From Campylobacter sp. RM16187 (GTDB lineage: Bacteria; Campylobacterota; Campylobacteria; Campylobacterales; Campylobacteraceae): 64,000 bases of DNA. The stretch covers positions 62,001 to 126,000 of the forward strand of contig NZ_CP012549.1 of the NCBI RefSeq assembly GCF_025319965.1. Direction: 5' to 3'. Positions 26,083 to 34,667 of the stretch are shown here, piece after piece (the stretch's first letter is position 1; every line of letters starts with the position of its first letter). Both the position numbers and the translations under genes were made by a program. The notes under the pieces were generated by a model, which searched no databases, was not told where the DNA came from, and saw only the letters and a program-made list of their open reading frames with translations.

Positions 26083-26806
26083 CGCAAGCGGCAATGATTT
26101 TGTTATATTTCACACTTTTGTTAGCGAGGATCGAAGCGAGTTAGCTAAAAGGCTTTGCGATAGATTTAACGGCATAGGAGCTGACGGTCTTATCGTGCTA
26201 CTTCCTTTTAAAAACGGCGCAAAATGGGAGTTTTATAACAACGACGGAAGTTATGCAGCGATGTGTGGTAATGGCTCTCGTGCAGCGCTTTTATATGCCG
26301 TTACTAACAAACTAACTAACGCAAATGATATAACGCTAGCTACGGGTGCTGGAAGCGTTAGCGGTAGCGTAAGCGGCGATATGGTGGAAGTTGAACTAAC
26401 AAGCCCGGTTAAGTTAGCGGATAAATTTAGTGAGGAAGGGCGAGAGTGGTACTTTTATGATACGGGTGTGCCACATCTTGTTAGTTTTTGTGAGAATTTG
26501 AGTGAGTTTGATCTGAATTTAGCTCGTAAAATGCGTCAAAACCATAATTCAAACGTAAATTTTGCCAAAGTCGAAAGTGGAAATTTACTCGTTAGAACAT
26601 ATGAGCGTGGAGTTGAGGCTGAGACAAACGCTTGCGGAACAGGCATGGCTGCATGCTTTTATGCGGGAGTTAAAAATTTAGGCTTAAAAGAGCAAATTTC
26701 TGTCTTTCCAAAGAGTGGCGAAGAGCTTGGTTTGAGACTTAAAGATGAAAAGATATTTTTTAAAGGCAAGGTAAGACACTGCTTTGATGCGAATTTTATG
26801 GAGTAA
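26063..26806 (+). CDS. dapF: Diaminopimelate epimerase
   Basis: Converts LL- to meso-diaminopimelate for lysine and peptidoglycan. The 247 residues contain both catalytic cysteines: MCGNGSRAA and the late NACGTGMAAC, plus the N-terminal KYNASGNDFVIF and DGLIVL segments. Overlaps coaE upstream and the glucosaminidase gene downstream by 20 bases, forming a tight three-gene operon with a cell-wall flavour. Confidence 0.97.
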   Translation: MRVSKYNASGNDFVIFHTFVSEDRSELAKRLCDRFNGIGADGLIVLLPFKNGAKWEFYNNDGSYAAMCGNGSRAALLYAVTNKLTNANDITLATGAGSVSGSVSGDMVEVELTSPVKLADKFSEEGREWYFYDTGVPHLVSFCENLSEFDLNLARKMRQNHNSNVNFAKVESGNLLVRTYERGVEAETNACGTGMAACFYAGVKNLGLKEQISVFPKSGEELGLRLKDEKIFFKGKVRHCFDANFME

Positions 26807-27497
26807 AATTTGGTCTACTTTGCTTCTTGCTATTAGCCTGCATGCGGGCTTTAGTGATGAGTACTACACGCTAAAAGGCAAAGCGAAAAAAGAAGCTTTT
26901 ATAGCTGAAATCAGACCAATTATCGTAAATGTAAATAGCGTTATAGCTTCAAAGCGTGCATTTTGCGTAGCTTTTGTCATACAAGCTTGGAGACAGGGTC
27001 TGCGTGAGCTTGATGAGGATAATTACAAGCAGCTAGCTAAAATCGCAAGCGAGTACAATATCAGGCATATTTTTAACATAAATGAATATCTCGTGCGTAT
27101 GGGCGAAATTCCCGTTTCGCTAGCGATAGCTCAAGCGGCGATAGAGAGTGGTTGGGGCGAGAGCCGCTTCACGAAAGAGGCAAATAATATCTTTGGGCAC
27201 TATACTTGGGGCGAAGTAGGGCTTGTGCCACTTGATAGAGAGCGCGGTAAGCGACATAAGATCAGGATTTTTAGTAGTTTGCAAGAGTCTGTCATGATGT
27301 ATGCACTAAATTTGAACTCAAACGCTGCGTATGAAAATTTTAGATTGTCCCGTGCGGAATTTGCAAGAAGCGGAAAGCTCTTTAGCGGTATTAGTGCCGC
27401 TGAGACCATGCAAAACTACTCAGAACTTGGTGAAGAGTACGTAACAATGCTAAAAACGCTTATCAATCAGCTTGATTTGACGAAGTATGATTATTGA
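26787..27497 (+). CDS. Bax-like exported glucosaminidase-domain protein
   Basis: A 236-residue exported protein with a hydrophobic N-terminus (about 6-20, cleavage near LHAGFSD). The core AIAQAAIESGWGESRF carries the catalytic Glu of the glucosaminidase/lysozyme-like superfamily, followed by NNIFGHY and SSLQESVMMYALNLNSN. Similar to E. coli Bax, of unclear role; peptidoglycan cleavage or remodelling is likely. The ATG at 26787 lies inside the end of dapF. Confidence 0.87.
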   Translation: MRILWSKIWSTLLLAISLHAGFSDEYYTLKGKAKKEAFIAEIRPIIVNVNSVIASKRAFCVAFVIQAWRQGLRELDEDNYKQLAKIASEYNIRHIFNINEYLVRMGEIPVSLAIAQAAIESGWGESRFTKEANNIFGHYTWGEVGLVPLDRERGKRHKIRIFSSLQESVMMYALNLNSNAAYENFRLSRAEFARSGKLFSGISAAETMQNYSELGEEYVTMLKTLINQLDLTKYDY

Positions 27498-27760
27498 TTT
27501 TGGTTTCTGTTTTTAGTGTGGTGCTAATACTGGAGAAAATAAAAGCGTATTTGCACCGCAGTCTTTAAAATTATCTGTAGTTAAAGAGCAGATGTTGTTC
27601 GCGTAGAGGATGCGTTGGACGTGGTGTGATTTTATTTGTTTCGCTACATTTGTAAATTGTAAGCAAGAGAGCTATTCAAACTCGCTTTGCACTTTAAGAA
27701 ACAGAAAAATTTAGCAGTTTGTATCATTTTATTGGAGAGTATAAAAGTCAGAGTTAAAAG
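27498..27760. other. Intergenic stretch without a recognised gene
   Basis: No open frame with a ribosome site or recognisable similarity was found between the glucosaminidase gene and the rplT terminator. A short open stretch at about 27510-27607 (+) reads as a plausible protein tail (GENKSVFAPQSLKLSVV) but has no start and no identity, so it may be a remnant. Confidence 0.4.
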
Positions 27761-27788
27761 AATTTCCCGCCCAAATGAGCGAGAAATT
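27761..27788 (-). terminator. Hairpin downstream of rplT
   Basis: AATTTC and GAAATT arms with additional C-G pairs inside form an imperfect stem six bases beyond the rplT stop. It is weak, and the A+T-rich arms allow read-through. Confidence 0.45.
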
Positions 27789-27793
27789 TGAAA

Positions 27794-28150
27794 TTATTTT
27801 AAAGCAGCCTTTGCTTGTGAAGCAATTTGTGCAAAAGCTTTTGGGTCATTCATAGCCATATCGGCTAAAATTTTTCTATCTAATTCGATATTTGCTTTCT
27901 TAAGACCGTTTATAAAGCGTGAATAGCTGATATCATTTAGTCTGCATGCAGCGTTGATTCTAACTATCCAAAGACGTCTAAAATCGCGTTTTTTCGCGCG
28001 TCTGTCTCTGTAAGCATATACTAAACTTCTTTCTAGCTGCTCTTTAGCTTTTCTAAAGTGTTTGCGTCTACCGCTGTAAAAGCCACGAGCTAGCTTCAAT
28101 ACCTTTTTATGGCGTCTTCTTCTAACTACGCCTGTTTTTACTCTTGCCAT
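27794..28150 (-). CDS. rplT: 50S ribosomal protein L20
   Basis: Primary 23S rRNA-binding protein needed early in large-subunit assembly. The 118 residues match L20 throughout: [18 protein letters not shown] at the start, [13 protein letters not shown] in the middle and [18 protein letters not shown] after. Cotranscribed with rpmI 90 bases upstream; a small hairpin with CCCC and GGGG arms lies in that spacer. Confidence 0.98.
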   Translation of the reverse strand: MARVKTGVVRRRRHKKVLKLARGFYSGRRKHFRKAKEQLERSLVYAYRDRRAKKRDFRRLWIVRINAACRLNDISYSRFINGLKKANIELDRKILADMAMNDPKAFAQIASQAKAALK

Positions 28151-28240
28151 ATTTATCCTTTTTAGAAATTGGCGTTCGCTAAGCGAATCTTGCCCCTAAA
28201 TTTGGGGGAGCTTGAATGACCTTGTGTCAAAAACTTAAAC

Positions 28241-28432
28241 TTACATGCAAAGCATTGATCTAACGCTTGCAACATTCGTGCTATCAACGTATTGAGGGCT
28301 TCTTAAATCTCTTTTTCTGTTGCGAGATTTTTTGGTTAAAATGTGGCTTCTAAATGCTGAGCCTCTTTTAATCTTGTTTTTACCCACTTTAAAACGTTTA
28401 GCAGCACCACGAACTGACTTCATTTTAGGCAT
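28241..28432 (-). CDS. rpmI: 50S ribosomal protein L35
   Basis: Small basic large-subunit protein of 63 residues beginning [15 protein letters not shown], typical of L35, with [11 protein letters not shown] in the centre. It leads a two-gene unit with rplT. The usual bacterial infC-rpmI-rplT arrangement is interrupted here by a gene in the opposite direction. Confidence 0.98.
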   Translation of the reverse strand: MPKMKSVRGAAKRFKVGKNKIKRGSAFRSHILTKKSRNRKRDLRSPQYVDSTNVASVRSMLCM

Positions 28433-28619
28433 ACTAATCCTTTTAAAATTTTTCTTACTCTTAAGGTAAGAGATGGATTATACCTAAAATTTCTTTAAAG
28501 AATTTAAATTTTATAAAATTGTATTTGCAAAATTGATCTTATTTAATTCTTAGATAGTCTAAATTTAAGTGTAAATTTGTTATCTTTTGCGCTTTGATTT
28601 TATTTTAGGGGTAAAATTT

Positions 28620-29150
28620 ATGGACTATAGTGTTGTTATTATCGTTGCCGTGATCTTTATCGTAAGGCTCGCGTTTCTTAAAGTTTCAAAGCAAAACGAG
28701 CAGGCGATACTTGCAAGTGGCGGCAAGGAGTATGGAGTGCAAAACTCAAAAAGACTTACGATCTTGCATATACTTTTTTATTTTTCATGCCTTGTTGAAG
28801 CCGTTTTAAGACGAGCCGAGCTTGATATACAAGGGCTTTTGGGGTGTGTGCTTGTAGCGTTTGCTTTAGTTATGTTATATGTGGTTACGCAGCTTTTAAA
28901 GGGAATTTGGACGGTTAAACTCATGATAGCAAACGAGCATAAATTTAACGATCACTGGCTTTTTAGAGTTGTGAAGCACCCAAATTATTTCTTAAATATC
29001 GTGCCAGAGCTTATAGGACTTGCCTTGCTTTGTCATGCGCTGTATTCGGCTGTGGTTATCTTGCCGTTTTATGCGTTTGTGCTTTATAAGAGGATAGAGG
29101 AAGAAAATCGCTTGATAGCCGAAGTCATCATTCCAAATGGTAAAATTTAG
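28620..29150 (+). CDS. Isoprenylcysteine carboxyl methyltransferase-family membrane protein
   Basis: A 176-residue protein with about five hydrophobic helices. The C-terminal core FRVVKHPNYFLNIVPELIG followed by RIEEENRLIAEV is the S-adenosylmethionine-binding signature of the ICMT/PEMT-like superfamily. Substrate in bacteria is unknown; lipids or small hydrophobic thiols are possible. The ATG at 28620 is preceded by AGGGG. It lies opposite to and between infC and rpmI and is convergent with infC. Confidence 0.82.
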   Translation: MDYSVVIIVAVIFIVRLAFLKVSKQNEQAILASGGKEYGVQNSKRLTILHILFYFSCLVEAVLRRAELDIQGLLGCVLVAFALVMLYVVTQLLKGIWTVKLMIANEHKFNDHWLFRVVKHPNYFLNIVPELIGLALLCHALYSAVVILPFYAFVLYKRIEEENRLIAEVIIPNGKI

Positions 29151-29211
29151 TGGATAAATTTAAATTTGCATAAGAATATTGCTTAAAATTTAATAAGTAA
29201 ATTTGAAGATG

Positions 29212-29239
29212 ACATAAGCCCTTTGGTTAGGGCTTATGT
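29212..29239. terminator. Terminator hairpin between infC and the ICMT-family gene
   Basis: ACATAAGCCCT and AGGGCTTATGT form a perfect 11-bp stem with a 6-base loop, nine bases past the infC stop. It can stop transcripts from both convergent genes and separates thrS-infC from rpmI-rplT. Confidence 0.75.
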
Positions 29240-29248
29240 AGTATTTGA

Positions 29249-29764
29249 CTAACCTTTTTTTGGTGTTACAAGCATATTGACATAGCGGCCTTCTATCATA
29301 GGCTCTTTATCTCTATTGCCTGCTTCTTTGATCATCTCCCAAACTTTTTCAAGCATGACGACACCGGCTTCCGGAGCTGCCATCTCGCGACCTTTTAGAA
29401 ACACTCTAAATTTCACGTGCTTGCCCTCTTCAAGGAACTCAAGCGCATGTTTTACCTTGTAGTTTATGTCATTTTGAGCTATTTTTACCGATAGTTTGAT
29501 CTCCTTAACATCGATAACTTTTTGCTTTTTCTTAGCCTCTTTTTGCTTTTTTTCTTGTTGGTAACGGAATTTTCCATAATCCATGATCTTGCAAACAGGC
29601 GGCTTTGCATCAGGCGCGATCAAAACTAGATCAAGCCCTTTTTTTTCAGCGATTTTTAAAGCCTCATCTCTTGAGATAACGCCATAGCTTGTGCCGTCAT
29701 CACCGACACATCTTACTTCACTCGCTCTTATATCTTCGTTGAGCAATACTTCTTCTTTACTCAA
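29249..29764 (-). CDS. infC: Translation initiation factor IF-3
   Basis: Binds the 30S subunit, checks initiator tRNA and start codons. The 171 residues have the N-domain ([18 protein letters not shown]), a Lys-rich linker ([11 protein letters not shown]) and the C-domain ([20 protein letters not shown]). The start is a TTG whose last two bases form the thrS stop, so it is coupled to thrS. A poor start codon on infC is a known device for self-control of IF-3 level, for example AUU in E. coli. Confidence 0.96.
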   Translation of the reverse strand: MSKEEVLLNEDIRASEVRCVGDDGTSYGVISRDEALKIAEKKGLDLVLIAPDAKPPVCKIMDYGKFRYQQEKKQKEAKKKQKVIDVKEIKLSVKIAQNDINYKVKHALEFLEEGKHVKFRVFLKGREMAAPEAGVVMLEKVWEMIKEAGNRDKEPMIEGRYVNMLVTPKKG

Positions 29765-31581
29765 AAATGCACCTCACTCAGTTTCTCCTTTAATAAATTG
29801 GTAAATTCGTCTAGTTTCATATCTTTTTGTTCTCTGCTTCTGCGATCTCTTAGCGCTACCGTGCGGTTTGTTACTTCGTTGTCGCCAAGTACTACGATCA
29901 TTGGTACGCGTTGTTTTTCAGCGCTTCTAATGCGCTTGTTTAGACTTTCGTTTTTGCTTGAAATTTCGCTATCAACGCCTATTTTTCTAAGCTCTTTTAC
30001 TATCTCTTTTGCGTAGTCTAAGTGCGTGTCGCTAATTGGCACGACCACAACCTGCGTAGGCGCTACGAAAAACGGCAACTCTCCGCTTGTATGCTCTATC
30101 AAAATTCCTATAAATCTCTCAAAGCTTCCAAGTAGCGCGCGGTGAAGCATTACAGGGCGTTGGCGCTCGTTATTGCTGTCGATGTAGCCAAGGTCAAACC
30201 TCTCAGGCAGGTTAAAATCAACCTGAATCGTTCCGCACTGCCATTTTCGTTTAAGCGCGTCTGTTATCTTGATGTCTATTTTTGGTCCGTAAAACGCTCC
30301 GCCGCCTTCGTCGATACCATATTTAAATCCGTTTTCATCAAGTGCGTCTTTAAGCGCCTGGGTTGCAACCTCCCAGATAGCGTCATCACCGATCGCTTTG
30401 GCTGGCTTTGTTGAAATTTCCATTTCGTATTCAAAGCCGAAATTTTGCATAATGTTATCAACAAAGCTTAAAATTTCGAGGATGTTTTCTTTTATCTGGC
30501 TTGGCATACAAAATATATGCGCATCATCTTGCGTAAATTCGCGAACTCTGAAAAGTCCATGCAAAACGCCGCTTTTTTCATGGCGATGCACTACGCCGTA
30601 TTCAAAAAATTTAAGCGGCAAGTCGCGGTAAGAGCGAATTTCATCTTGATATACTTTGATGTGTCCGACGCAGTTCATCGGCTTGATGCCGTATTCTTGC
30701 TCGTCAATCACCGTAAAATACATATTTTCTTTGTAGTTTATGTAGTGTCCGCTCTTTTTCCAAGCATCGGCTTTTAAAATTTCAGGACCTCGCACGGGCT
30801 CGTATCCGCGCTCTCTGTGAGCTTTGTATAAAATTTGCTCGATCTTGCTTCTTAATCTTCCGCCGTTTGGTAGCCATAGCGGAAGTCCGCCTCCGATCTC
30901 ATCATCAAACGTAAAGAGTTTCATCTCGGTTCCAAGCTTGCGGTGATCGCGCTTTTTGGCCTCTTCGATAACTCTTATGTGCTCTTTTAAACTCTCTTTG
31001 TCCGCGTATGCCGTGCCGTAAATTCTGTTTAGCATTTCGCGTGTTTCATCGCCGCCAAGATAGGCTCCCGCAACTCGAGTAAGCTTGAAAAATCTTAAAA
31101 ATTTAGTGTTCGGCACGTGCGGTCCGCGGCAGATATCTTCAAAAATTCCTTGCGAATACATACTCACAGGCCCGTCAGGAATGCGCTTTAGAACTTCTTG
31201 CTTGAGGTCATCGTCCTTAAATCTCTCGCTTATCTCTTTTTTTGAAAAACAGGTTTTAACTATATCTTTTTTTGCTTCAACCAGCTCTTTCATCTTGGCT
31301 TCGATAGCCTCTAAATCAGCCTCGCCAAGCTTGGTTCCTGCCTCATCAACTCTAAAATCGTAGTAAAATCCATCTTCTATCGCAGGTCCTACGAAAAATT
31401 TCGCTTCAGGGTAAATGCTTTTAATCGCCTCTGCCATAAGGTGTGCGCAGCTGTGGCGAATGACGTTTAGAGCCTCTTTTGAATTATCAAAATACACAGG
31501 CTCGGCCGAATTTACATTATCTCCGATACTTTGCGTATCAACTATCTCTCCATTTAGTTTGTATGCGATTATATCGCTCAT
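29761..31581 (-). CDS. thrS: Threonyl-tRNA synthetase
   Basis: Charges tRNA-Thr. The 606 residues show a short N-terminal part with a reduced TGS region, the editing-domain zinc/histidine motif [11 protein letters not shown] (about 43), the class II core with motif 2 ([21 protein letters not shown]) and motif 3 ([11 protein letters not shown]), and an anticodon-binding domain ([13 protein letters not shown] onward). Leads the operon with infC. Slightly shorter than E. coli ThrRS because the N-terminal domain is trimmed. Confidence 0.97.
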   Translation of the reverse strand: MSDIIAYKLNGEIVDTQSIGDNVNSAEPVYFDNSKEALNVIRHSCAHLMAEAIKSIYPEAKFFVGPAIEDGFYYDFRVDEAGTKLGEADLEAIEAKMKELVEAKKDIVKTCFSKKEISERFKDDDLKQEVLKRIPDGPVSMYSQGIFEDICRGPHVPNTKFLRFFKLTRVAGAYLGGDETREMLNRIYGTAYADKESLKEHIRVIEEAKKRDHRKLGTEMKLFTFDDEIGGGLPLWLPNGGRLRSKIEQILYKAHRERGYEPVRGPEILKADAWKKSGHYINYKENMYFTVIDEQEYGIKPMNCVGHIKVYQDEIRSYRDLPLKFFEYGVVHRHEKSGVLHGLFRVREFTQDDAHIFCMPSQIKENILEILSFVDNIMQNFGFEYEMEISTKPAKAIGDDAIWEVATQALKDALDENGFKYGIDEGGGAFYGPKIDIKITDALKRKWQCGTIQVDFNLPERFDLGYIDSNNERQRPVMLHRALLGSFERFIGILIEHTSGELPFFVAPTQVVVVPISDTHLDYAKEIVKELRKIGVDSEISSKNESLNKRIRSAEKQRVPMIVVLGDNEVTNRTVALRDRRSREQKDMKLDEFTNLLKEKLSEVHF

Positions 31582-32052
31582 ATCTTTCCTTTTTTACCGA
31601 ATATTCTTTTAAACAACAAAAGAATGATGCAAGATTTTATCCAAAATGAATTTAAGCTTTACTTAATATTTTGTTTGCCGATGGTTTATCTGCGCCAAAA
31701 TTTGATGCGTGAATTTGGAATTTTTGAGCTTTTGTAACACACTTGCTTAAGCCTTATAATTATTAATATACTTAATTATATTTTAAGAAATTTGATGTTA
31801 GTATTTGTCCTGTAAATGGATCGTGCAATATCTCGTCTTTGCATTGTTTTGATTCATTTTTCTCCCGATTTTTGCGGAAAGGGGTGGTTGCCTTTCCGCA
31901 AGCTTAATTTTTAAATTTCAAAATTTATTATCTATATTTAAAAATAATTTTACTTTAATTTTTAGTATTTGCAATATAAAAAATTGGAATTTAAATAACT
32001 GTACTATAAATTTAAATCCGGCATTGGTTTATGACTGTATTTTTATAGAAGA
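31582..32052. other. Gene-poor A+T-rich region before tRNA-Val
   Basis: About 470 bases contain no supportable gene. A minus-strand open stretch around 31780-31850 reads DEILHDPFTGQILTSNF but has no convincing start and ends quickly, consistent with a decayed gene tail. A strong inverted repeat at 31872-31901 is listed separately. Confidence 0.5.
31872..31901. terminator. Strong isolated hairpin, possible terminator
   Basis: TTGCGGAAAGG and CCTTTCCGCAA form a perfect 11-bp G+C-rich stem with an 8-base loop. On the plus strand GCTTAATTTTT follows. No intact gene ends here, so it may be left over from a lost gene or belong to a small RNA. Confidence 0.5.
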
Positions 32053-32128
32053 TGGTGGCCACGAGAGGACTTGAACCTCCGACCACTACCATGTCAAGGT
32101 AGTGCTCTACCAGCTGAGCTACGCGACC
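32053..32128 (-). tRNA. tRNA-Val, anticodon GAC
   Basis: The minus strand folds into a full cloverleaf: acceptor GGTCGCG pairing with CGTGGCC (two G-U pairs), a D-arm containing AGCTCAGCTGGTAGAGC, anticodon stem CTACC/GGTAG with loop TTGACAT (anticodon GAC), T-arm with GGTTCAAGTCC, and an encoded CCA end. It stands alone between thrS and a degraded gene tail. Confidence 0.97.
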
Positions 32129-32234
32129 GCTAAGTAAAGGCGTATTGTAGCAAGTTAAAGTTAAAATTTATTTGAAATTTTAAAATTTAGGCTAAATTGT
32201 CCGACTCTTTTGTAAAAAAACTGTCAGTAAACTC

Positions 32235-32330
32235 GAGATCACTGGCGGTACTCACGGAGCAAGCCGCTTAGGAAGCAACGCGATAACCGACTGCATAGTC
32301 TTTGGTATGATAGCGGGCGAGAATTTATAA
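32235..32330 (+). pseudogene. C-terminal remnant of a flavocytochrome c/fumarate reductase-type flavoprotein
   Basis: Thirty-one codons before a TAA read [19 protein letters not shown] and then CIVFGMIAG, the conserved C-terminal FAD-binding end of periplasmic fumarate/urocanate reductase-type flavoproteins. The sequence upstream back to the tRNA gives no continuation, so the first roughly 95% of the gene is gone. A terminator follows seven bases later. Confidence 0.85.
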
Positions 32331-32336
32331 CTAAAT

Positions 32337-32361
32337 TTGAGACGTCCAAGCGGCGTCTCAA
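32337..32361 (+). terminator. Terminator of the lost flavoprotein gene
   Basis: TTGAGACG and CGTCTCAA form a perfect 8-bp stem around a 9-base loop, followed by TCTCTTT. It directly follows the remnant's stop codon, supporting that an intact gene once ended here. Confidence 0.75.
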
Positions 32362-32395
32362 TCTCTTTAAATTTGTAGTTTAAATAGCCGCAAAA

Positions 32396-32854
32396 CTACT
32401 TTGCTATATCATCTAAGCTGAAATTTTCATCTAAAATTTTTACGCCGAGTTGCTTTAATGCTTTTGCGGTAAAGCCGTCGCCTTTTTTAAGGGTCTTGCT
32501 AAAGCTTCCGTCATATATAAATTTGTTTCCGCAACTTGGGCTTTTGGATTTTAAAACGGCAAATTTACAGCCGTTTTGCAAGGCTATATCGGCGCAAATT
32601 TTAGCCCCTTTTAAAAACTGCTCGGTTACGTCCTTGCCGCTTTTTGTAAATACTTTTTGATCTTTTATCTCGGCTACCTCTCTTGGAGTTGTAAGCCCGC
32701 CAAGCTCTTCGGGACAGATGGATAAAATTTCATATTTTGAAGCAATGTGATTAAATTTGCGCTCAAGCTCGTCTGTTTGGTTGTTTGAGCCGTTGTATTT
32801 GCAATTTACGCCAAGCAGGCACGCACTTACTAAAATTTTCTCTTTCACTTCCAA
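32396..32854 (-). CDS. DUF523 protein, TudS-like Fe-S desulfidase candidate
   Basis: A 152-residue protein of the DUF523 family. Cys12 (SACLLG), Cys47 (CPEELGG, with Glu nearby) and Cys108 (SPSCG) match the three cluster-binding cysteines described for the 4-thiouracil desulfidase TudS, a DUF523 member; Cys18 is extra. A role in sulfur removal from thiolated bases is possible by family only. The start is a TTG at 32854, three bases after the ABC ATPase stop; GTG at 32848 is an alternative. Last gene of the metal ABC operon. Confidence 0.8.
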   Translation of the reverse strand: MEVKEKILVSACLLGVNCKYNGSNNQTDELERKFNHIASKYEILSICPEELGGLTTPREVAEIKDQKVFTKSGKDVTEQFLKGAKICADIALQNGCKFAVLKSKSPSCGNKFIYDGSFSKTLKKGDGFTAKALKQLGVKILDENFSLDDIAK

Positions 32855-32856
32855 TC

Positions 32857-33630
32857 TTACAAATTCGGAAATATTATATCTCGCTCTTCAAGCCTTTTAA
32901 ATTTGCAAGTATCGCCGTAAATTCTCTTTAAAAACTCGTTGTTTATGATATCTTTTACCTTGCCTCTGGCGACCACTTCGCCTTTGTCAAACGCCACGAC
33001 TTCATCGCAAAACCACAAGATATGGTTTGGCTCATGCGTGCATATCATGATCGTTTTGCCCTCGCTTGCGATCTTTTGCAAAATTTTCCAAAGCAAAATT
33101 TGATTTTTAAAATCAAGCGCCGATGTCGGCTCGTCAAGTAGCATTAAAGGCGTTTCTTGCGCCAAAGCACGCGCGATAAATACAAGCTGGCGCTGCCCAC
33201 CGCTAAGTTCGCTCATGCGCTTATCGGCAAGCTCTGATATGCCGATAAATTCCATCGCCTCGCGCACTATCTGCTTATCCTTTTTGCTTGGACCAAATAT
33301 GCTTTTTATGTGAGGAGAGCGCCCCATGAGCACGATATCTTTTGCGTAAAATGGGAAATTTAGCTCCAAATTTTGAGCTACGTAAGCGATATTTTTAGCC
33401 AGCCAAGATGAGTCCTTGCCGTTTGAAACCTCCGAATTTATAAGGATCTCTCCGTCTTTAAGCTCTAAGAAATTCATACAGCAGTTAAAAAATGTGCTCT
33501 TGCCGCTTCCGTTTGCTCCAAGCAGTCCGCAGATGGTGCCTCTTTTAACGCTTAAATTTATATTTTTAAGCGCAAAATCCCCATAGCTAAACGATAAATT
33601 TTTAGCTTCAAGCATATTTGAAAAACTCAT
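32857..33630 (-). CDS. ABC transporter ATPase, FecE/BtuD type
   Basis: ATP-hydrolysing subunit of a siderophore/cobalamin-type importer. From ATG 33630, about 257 residues: Walker A GLLGANGSGKST, signature LSGGQRQLVFIARAL, Walker B PLMLLDEPTSALD, and switch His in MICTHEPNH. A longer reading from 33750 overlaps the permease heavily and is rejected; the chosen ATG overlaps the permease stop by four bases. Works with the genes at 33627-35811. Confidence 0.93.
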   Translation of the reverse strand: MSFSNMLEAKNLSFSYGDFALKNINLSVKRGTICGLLGANGSGKSTFFNCCMNFLELKDGEILINSEVSNGKDSSWLAKNIAYVAQNLELNFPFYAKDIVLMGRSPHIKSIFGPSKKDKQIVREAMEFIGISELADKRMSELSGGQRQLVFIARALAQETPLMLLDEPTSALDFKNQILLWKILQKIASEGKTIMICTHEPNHILWFCDEVVAFDKGEVVARGKVKDIINNEFLKRIYGDTCKFKRLEERDIIFPNL

Positions 33631-34667
33631 TTTAAAAGCTCCTTTGCCTTGCTTCTTAAAAGCACTATCAAAAACGGCGCGCCCACAAGCGAAGTGATGA
33701 TACCAACGGGAATTTCGGCCATCGTTATCGTGCGCGCTAAGGTGTCGCATATAAGCAGATAAATCCCGCCCAAAAGCCCAGCTATCGGTAGCACCCAGCG
33801 GTTATCGGGTCCTATTAGAAGTCTTGCCACATGCGGCATGATAAGCCCTATCCAAGCGATTATGCCGACATTTGCCACGCAGGTTGCAGTCATAAGCGTG
33901 GCTATAACGATAAAGATAAATTTGTATGTTTCGGGATTTATACCGAGGCTTTTTGCTTGGTTATCCCCTAAAGAGAGCAAATTTAGCTTCCAAGAAAGCG
34001 CGGTTAAAACCGCAAAACACAACGCAACGACTGCTAAAATTTCGCCAAGTGCGTCCCATTTGGAGTAGTATAGCCCACCCATCATCCAAAACGTTATCTC
34101 GCGAAGTTGCGCATCCTCGCTTACATACTTGATGATAGAAACACCTGCGGAAAATATCGAGCCTACGATTACGCCTGAAAGTATAAGCCCCACCACAGGC
34201 ACTATGCCGCCGTTTCGCGCTAATGTGTATGATAAAAATACCGCCAAAAGCGAAAACATAAACGCGCTTGCCGTTATGCTTAGGAAAAATCCAGCAAATA
34301 TAATCCCAAATGCCGCTCCAAGCGCAGCTCCCGAGCTAGCTCCTAGGATAAACGGCTCGACAAGCGGATTTCTAAAACAGGCTTGATACACGGCACCCGC
34401 GTTTGATAGGGCAAAGCCGATGATGGCTGCGGTTAAAATTCGAGGCATTCTGATATCAAAAACCACGATCTGATCCATCCTGCTGATACCTGAAGCCTCT
34501 AAGTCAAACAGCTTAAGCCCAAGCACGCCGATTATCTTGCTGACGGAAATTTTATAATCCCCAAGCATGAGTGCCGCGACCATGCAAACGGCAAGTATCG
34601 CGACGAGAAATATTAAAAATAGATATTTTGATTTAAATTTTGACTTAGCATGCTCGCTAGAAGTCAT
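33627..34667 (-). CDS. ABC transporter permease, FecCD type
   Basis: Inner-membrane channel subunit of 346 residues with about ten hydrophobic helices. The family loops RMPRILTAAIIGFALSNAGAVYQ and the EAA-like GLIMPHVARLLIGPDNRWVLP that contacts the ATPase are clear. A single permease implies a homodimer as in BtuC. Its start overlaps the end of the binding-protein gene. The substrate (iron-siderophore, heme, cobalamin or another metal) cannot be read from this subunit. Confidence 0.94.
   Translation of the reverse strand: MTSSEHAKSKFKSKYLFLIFLVAILAVCMVAALMLGDYKISVSKIIGVLGLKLFDLEASGISRMDQIVVFDIRMPRILTAAIIGFALSNAGAVYQACFRNPLVEPFILGASSGAALGAAFGIIFAGFFLSITASAFMFSLLAVFLSYTLARNGGIVPVVGLILSGVIVGSIFSAGVSIIKYVSEDAQLREITFWMMGGLYYSKWDALGEILAVVALCFAVLTALSWKLNLLSLGDNQAKSLGINPETYKFIFIVIATLMTATCVANVGIIAWIGLIMPHVARLLIGPDNRWVLPIAGLLGGIYLLICDTLARTITMAEIPVGIITSLVGAPFLIVLLRSKAKELLK

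Noticed and set aside
27510-27607. Possible short coding fragment after the glucosaminidase gene
   Set aside because: No start codon or ribosome site, an in-frame stop just upstream and no recognised family; kept only as a note in the intergenic entry.
30142-30777. Several plus-strand frames opposite thrS
   Set aside because: They are antisense shadows of the strongly conserved threonyl-tRNA synthetase.
32857-33750. Longer ABC ATPase start at 33750
   Set aside because: The extra 40 residues lie inside the permease gene and look like its frame-shifted translation; ATG 33630 gives the usual four-base overlap.
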